From positions 1 through 30,127 of the forward strand of contig CALYQY010000019.1 of the NCBI GenBank assembly GCA_945291235.1: a stretch of 30,127 bases of DNA. The letters are read 5' to 3'. Below the pieces are notes generated by a model. The model had not been told where the DNA came from and did not search any database. It saw only the letters and a program-made list of their open reading frames with translations. Below, piece by piece: positions 27,630-30,127 of the stretch (position 1 is its first letter; each line of letters starts with the position of its first letter). The stretch is from an uncultured Gilliamella sp. Lineage in GTDB: Bacteria > Pseudomonadota > Gammaproteobacteria > Enterobacterales > Enterobacteriaceae. The translations under genes and the position numbers were made by a program.

Positions 27630-27671
27630 TAACCACAGTGCCGACTTTGCTTAATCGGCACTGTATGGTTA
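27630..27671 (+). terminator. Hairpin after katA
   Basis: ACAGTGCCGA (27635-27644) and TCGGCACTGT (27655-27664) form a perfect 10-bp stem, extended by TAACC/GGTTA across a 2-nt bulge. It lies 10 bp after the katA stop. Only AATAAATTTA follows, so U-tract termination would be weak. It is a strong 3'-end hairpin in any case. Confidence 0.6.
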
Positions 27672-27843
27672 ATAAATTTAGCGCTAAGTTAAATAAACAG
27701 GCTATTTATTTGTATTTACTCTTATTTTGGCTGGCGAACAGGACTTAACCCTATTGTTGAAAATTTATAGATAAATATAAAACTGTTTTGATGGTTATTT
27801 GGAAGAATTTCTTGAGAAAACAATCAAATATTGTTTTATTTAC

Positions 27844-27874
27844 AGCTTGGTTAGTGGTTTAACTAAACCAAGCT
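27844..27874 (-). terminator. Hairpin after rlmB
   Basis: AGCTTGGTT (27844-27852) and AACCAAGCT (27866-27874) pair over 9 bp, with AG/CT pairing inside after a one-base bulge. It lies 17 bp after the rlmB stop. On the minus strand it is followed by TGTAAATAAAACAATATTTG, a poor U tract; the plus strand has TTTTTT some 9 bp later. It may serve both converging directions. Confidence 0.5.
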
Positions 27875-27890
27875 TATTGTCCTTTTTTAA

Positions 27891-28643
27891 CTACTTATTT
27901 TTTTGTCTGACTATCTCAAATAAGCAAACGCCCGTTGCTACCGAGACATTAAGCGAAGACACAATTCCCGCCATTGGAATACTGACCAATTCATCACAAT
28001 GTTCTTTGGTTAAACGTCGCATGCCTTCCCCTTCTGCGCCCATAACCAGAGCCAGTGGAATACTTGTTGATGATTTGTAAAAGTCGGTTTGATAAAGTGT
28101 GCGTTCTGCTTCTCCAGCTGTGCCCACAATCCACACATGATACTCATCTTGTAACATTCGCATGGTACGAGCTAAATTGGTTACCCGAACAACAGGGATA
28201 CTTTCAGCGGCTCCACAAGCCACTTTTTGTGCCGTCGAATTAAGCGGAGCCGAACGATCTTTCGGGACAATAATAAAATTAACCCCTGCGGCGTCTGCTG
28301 TTCTGATGCAGGCACCAAGATTATGTGGATCTGTTACGCCATCTAAAATCAGAATAACGGGATTGGGTTGCTGTTCAACTAGTAATGGAATGTCATTTTC
28401 TTGATAGGTACGACAGGGTTTTACTATTGCTAAAATACCTTGATGTACACCATTTTTAGATTTGTCATCTAACCACTGACGATGGGTTATTTTCACGATT
28501 AAACCAAGTTGTTCTATTTCATGCACAAGACTATTAAGACGTTTATCTTCCCGCCCTTTGGCGATGTAAACCTCAATAATTCTTTCAGGGGCACGTGTTA
28601 AAAGTGCTTCTATAGCATGGATACCGTAAACTGTTTCACTCAT
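27891..28643 (-). CDS. rlmB: 23S rRNA (Gm2251) 2'-O-methyltransferase RlmB
   Basis: SPOUT (TrmH-family) methyltransferase that modifies G2251 in the ribosomal P-loop with SAM. 250 residues (243 in E. coli). The N-terminal substrate-binding domain is MSETVYGIHAIEALLTRAPERI. The knotted SPOUT domain carries LILDGVTDPHNLGACIRTADAAGV (motif 1, with Asn and Arg), the VMGAEGEGMRRLT loop (motif 2) and SIPMAGIVSSLNVSVATGVCLFE (motif 3). It starts directly after the rnr stop (TAG then ATG with no gap), so translation is coupled. The rnr-rlmB order is the common gammaproteobacterial one. Confidence 0.97.
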   Translation of the reverse strand: MSETVYGIHAIEALLTRAPERIIEVYIAKGREDKRLNSLVHEIEQLGLIVKITHRQWLDDKSKNGVHQGILAIVKPCRTYQENDIPLLVEQQPNPVILILDGVTDPHNLGACIRTADAAGVNFIIVPKDRSAPLNSTAQKVACGAAESIPVVRVTNLARTMRMLQDEYHVWIVGTAGEAERTLYQTDFYKSSTSIPLALVMGAEGEGMRRLTKEHCDELVSIPMAGIVSSLNVSVATGVCLFEIVRQKNK

Positions 28644-30127
28644 CTATTTTTTACTCTTTACTTTCTTACTTTTAGCCGTTTTACTTGTTGATGTCGATGC
28701 GATTTGAACCGCATTTTTATCTACCTTTTTGCGCTTTCCTTTATTTTTATTTGTCGCTTTCGCCTTTTTTTTAACGCTGCCACTCACTACTTGTTTTTTG
28801 CTTTTACGCTTTTTAGTCGGCGTAACATCCTTATCATTTTTATCATTTAGCTGTTTAGCCTTAGTTTTTGCGGTTTTACCTTGACGCTTAGGCTTATTAT
28901 TACTACTGACCAAGGCAAAATCAATTTTTCTTTCTTCAGGATTAACATTTTCTACTTTAACGCTAACTTTATCACCTAAACGGTAACTGTAATGGGTATT
29001 TTCACCAATTAAACGATTTCGTGAAGCGTCATAAATATAATAATCATTTTCAAGCGATGAAACATGTACCAGACCGTCTATAAACAGATCATCTAATCTG
29101 ACAAAAAACCCGAAGTTCACAACACTTGATATGGTACCATTAAAGACTTCACCCACATGATCTTGCATATAATCACACTTGAGCCAATCAACCACATCAC
29201 GCACAGCCTCATCGGCTCGACGTTCAGTCAGTGAACAATGTTCGCCAAAATAGAGCATTTCGTTAATGGTATAACGATGCCCTCCAGTCTTACTGGTTTT
29301 ATGCTGTTCATTAGCTAATATCCACTTAATGGTTCGATGTAACAGTAAATCTGGGTAACGTCGAATTGGCGAGGTAAAATGACCATACTCTTCAAGTGCA
29401 AGCCCAAAATGCCCCCGATTTTCTGGATCATAAATCGCTTGTTTCATCGAACGTAAAATAACTGTCTGTAACATATCACTATCAATACGATCTTCAATCG
29501 CAAGCATCAATTCGGCAATATCTTTTGATTTTGGGTTAACACCACCACCTAACGATAATCCTAGTTCTTGTAAGATGCTACGTAAGTTATTCATTCGCTC
29601 TTCATCTGGACGATCATGAACACGAAACAAAGCAGGTACATCGGCCTCAATCACCAGTTTTGCCGCTGCAACATTAGCTAAAATCATACACTCTTCAATA
29701 ATCTTATGTGCATCATTACGTTGCGCTAACTCAATACTTTCGATCCGTTTATCAGCATTGAAAATAAATTTCGGTTCTTCCGATTCAAAACCAATCGCTC
29801 CACGAGCAATTCGTGACTTATCCAATATTTTGTATAAGCCATATAGGTTTTCTAAATGTGGCACTAAATCATGGTAATGTTGACGTAGTTCTTTATCACC
29901 GTCTAAAATTTTTGCAACTTTCGTGTAAGTCAATCTGGCATGTGAATTCATCACAGCGTCGTAAAATTGATAACCAGTCAAACGGCCTTTGTTTGATACG
30001 GTCATTTCACAAACTAAACATAGTCTATCTACCTGTGGATTAAGCGAACAAAGTCCATTTGATAAAGCTTCAGGCAACATCGGCACGACACGAGAAGGAA
30101 AATACACCGATGTACCGCGTAAGCAGG
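28644..30127 (-). CDS. rnr: Ribonuclease R (5' part beyond window edge)
   Basis: C-terminal portion of RNase R, a 3'-to-5' exoribonuclease that degrades structured RNA and defective ribosomes, and acts in trans-translation quality control. The frame stays open to the window end; its first visible residues, [29 protein letters not shown], belong inside the RNB domain, so an apparent Met at 30107 is not the start. Seen: the RNB core ([38 protein letters not shown]), an S1 domain ([34 protein letters not shown]), and a C-terminal tail of about 80 residues made largely of Lys, Ser, Thr and Asn. About 493 residues are visible of roughly 810 expected. rlmB follows immediately. Confidence 0.96.
   Translation of the reverse strand, partial: CLRGTSVYFPSRVVPMLPEALSNGLCSLNPQVDRLCLVCEMTVSNKGRLTGYQFYDAVMNSHARLTYTKVAKILDGDKELRQHYHDLVPHLENLYGLYKILDKSRIARGAIGFESEEPKFIFNADKRIESIELAQRNDAHKIIEECMILANVAAAKLVIEADVPALFRVHDRPDEERMNNLRSILQELGLSLGGGVNPKSKDIAELMLAIEDRIDSDMLQTVILRSMKQAIYDPENRGHFGLALEEYGHFTSPIRRYPDLLLHRTIKWILANEQHKTSKTGGHRYTINEMLYFGEHCSLTERRADEAVRDVVDWLKCDYMQDHVGEVFNGTISSVVNFGFFVRLDDLFIDGLVHVSSLENDYYIYDASRNRLIGENTHYSYRLGDKVSVKVENVNPEERKIDFALVSSNNKPKRQGKTAKTKAKQLNDKNDKDVTPTKKRKSKKQVVSGSVKKKAKATNKNKGKRKKVDKNAVQIASTSTSKTAKSKKVKSKK

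Noticed and set aside
27675..27843. Spacer between the katA and rlmB hairpins examined for a small gene or RNA
   Set aside because: Only AT-rich sequence with no stem, promoter pair plus terminator, or coding frame beyond short chance frames.
1..30127. Search for CRISPR repeats, insertion sequences, tRNA/rRNA genes, phage or toxin-antitoxin modules
   Set aside because: No regularly spaced repeats, transposase-like proteins, tRNA cloverleaf with a GGTTCRA arm (the similar run at 25250-25270 is 6S RNA), or phage-type genes were found by eye.

Overview
The window reads as a chromosomal segment of an AT-rich gammaproteobacterium (by eye under 40% GC). Nearly every protein matches an Enterobacterales-type housekeeping or regulatory family at close to full length, but at low GC and in a different gene order. 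That combination fits the Orbaceae (Gilliamella/Frischella-like insect-gut symbionts) best. This placement is inferred from remembered family sequences, not from a search. I saw no insertion sequence, prophage, CRISPR array, tRNA or rRNA.

Layout. 1-356 is non-coding, with a terminator for an off-window + gene and the terminator of btsT. 357-9185 is a minus-strand block: btsT (pyruvate/H+ symporter), btsR and btsS (its LytTR/LytS two-component system), bglX (periplasmic GH3 beta-glucosidase), yajQ and dapD. 9405-11169 is a tight plus-strand operon of four minor-pseudopilin genes (ppdA-ppdB-ygdB-ppdC type), converging on ybfF (esterase, minus). From 12059 the plus strand carries rnb (RNase II), a three-way-junction palindrome, yecH-like, an unrecognised lipoprotein, opgG-opgH (osmoregulated periplasmic glucans), epmA, rmuC, xseB-ispA-dxs (isoprenoid precursors), zapA, 6S RNA (ssrS), fau and katA. 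The window ends with rnr-rlmB on the minus strand; rnr is cut by the window edge.

How the genes work together. The clearest functional unit is btsS-btsR-btsT: sensor, regulator and target transporter side by side, with a tandem BtsR-type box (ACCGCTCA, 13 bp, ACCACTCA) between btsR and btsT. In E. coli these genes are unlinked, so the layout supports the known regulatory circuit. A second unit is the unknown lipoprotein gene placed 18 bp ahead of opgGH. A third is the joined xseB-ispA-dxs / zapA-ssrS-fau segment, which combines two loci that are separate in E. coli.

I did not find a clearly new multi-gene system. The most useful leads are the bts locus, the three-way-junction element after rnb, the lipoprotein upstream of opgG, the shortened OpgH N-terminus and the metal-binding-looking YecH protein.
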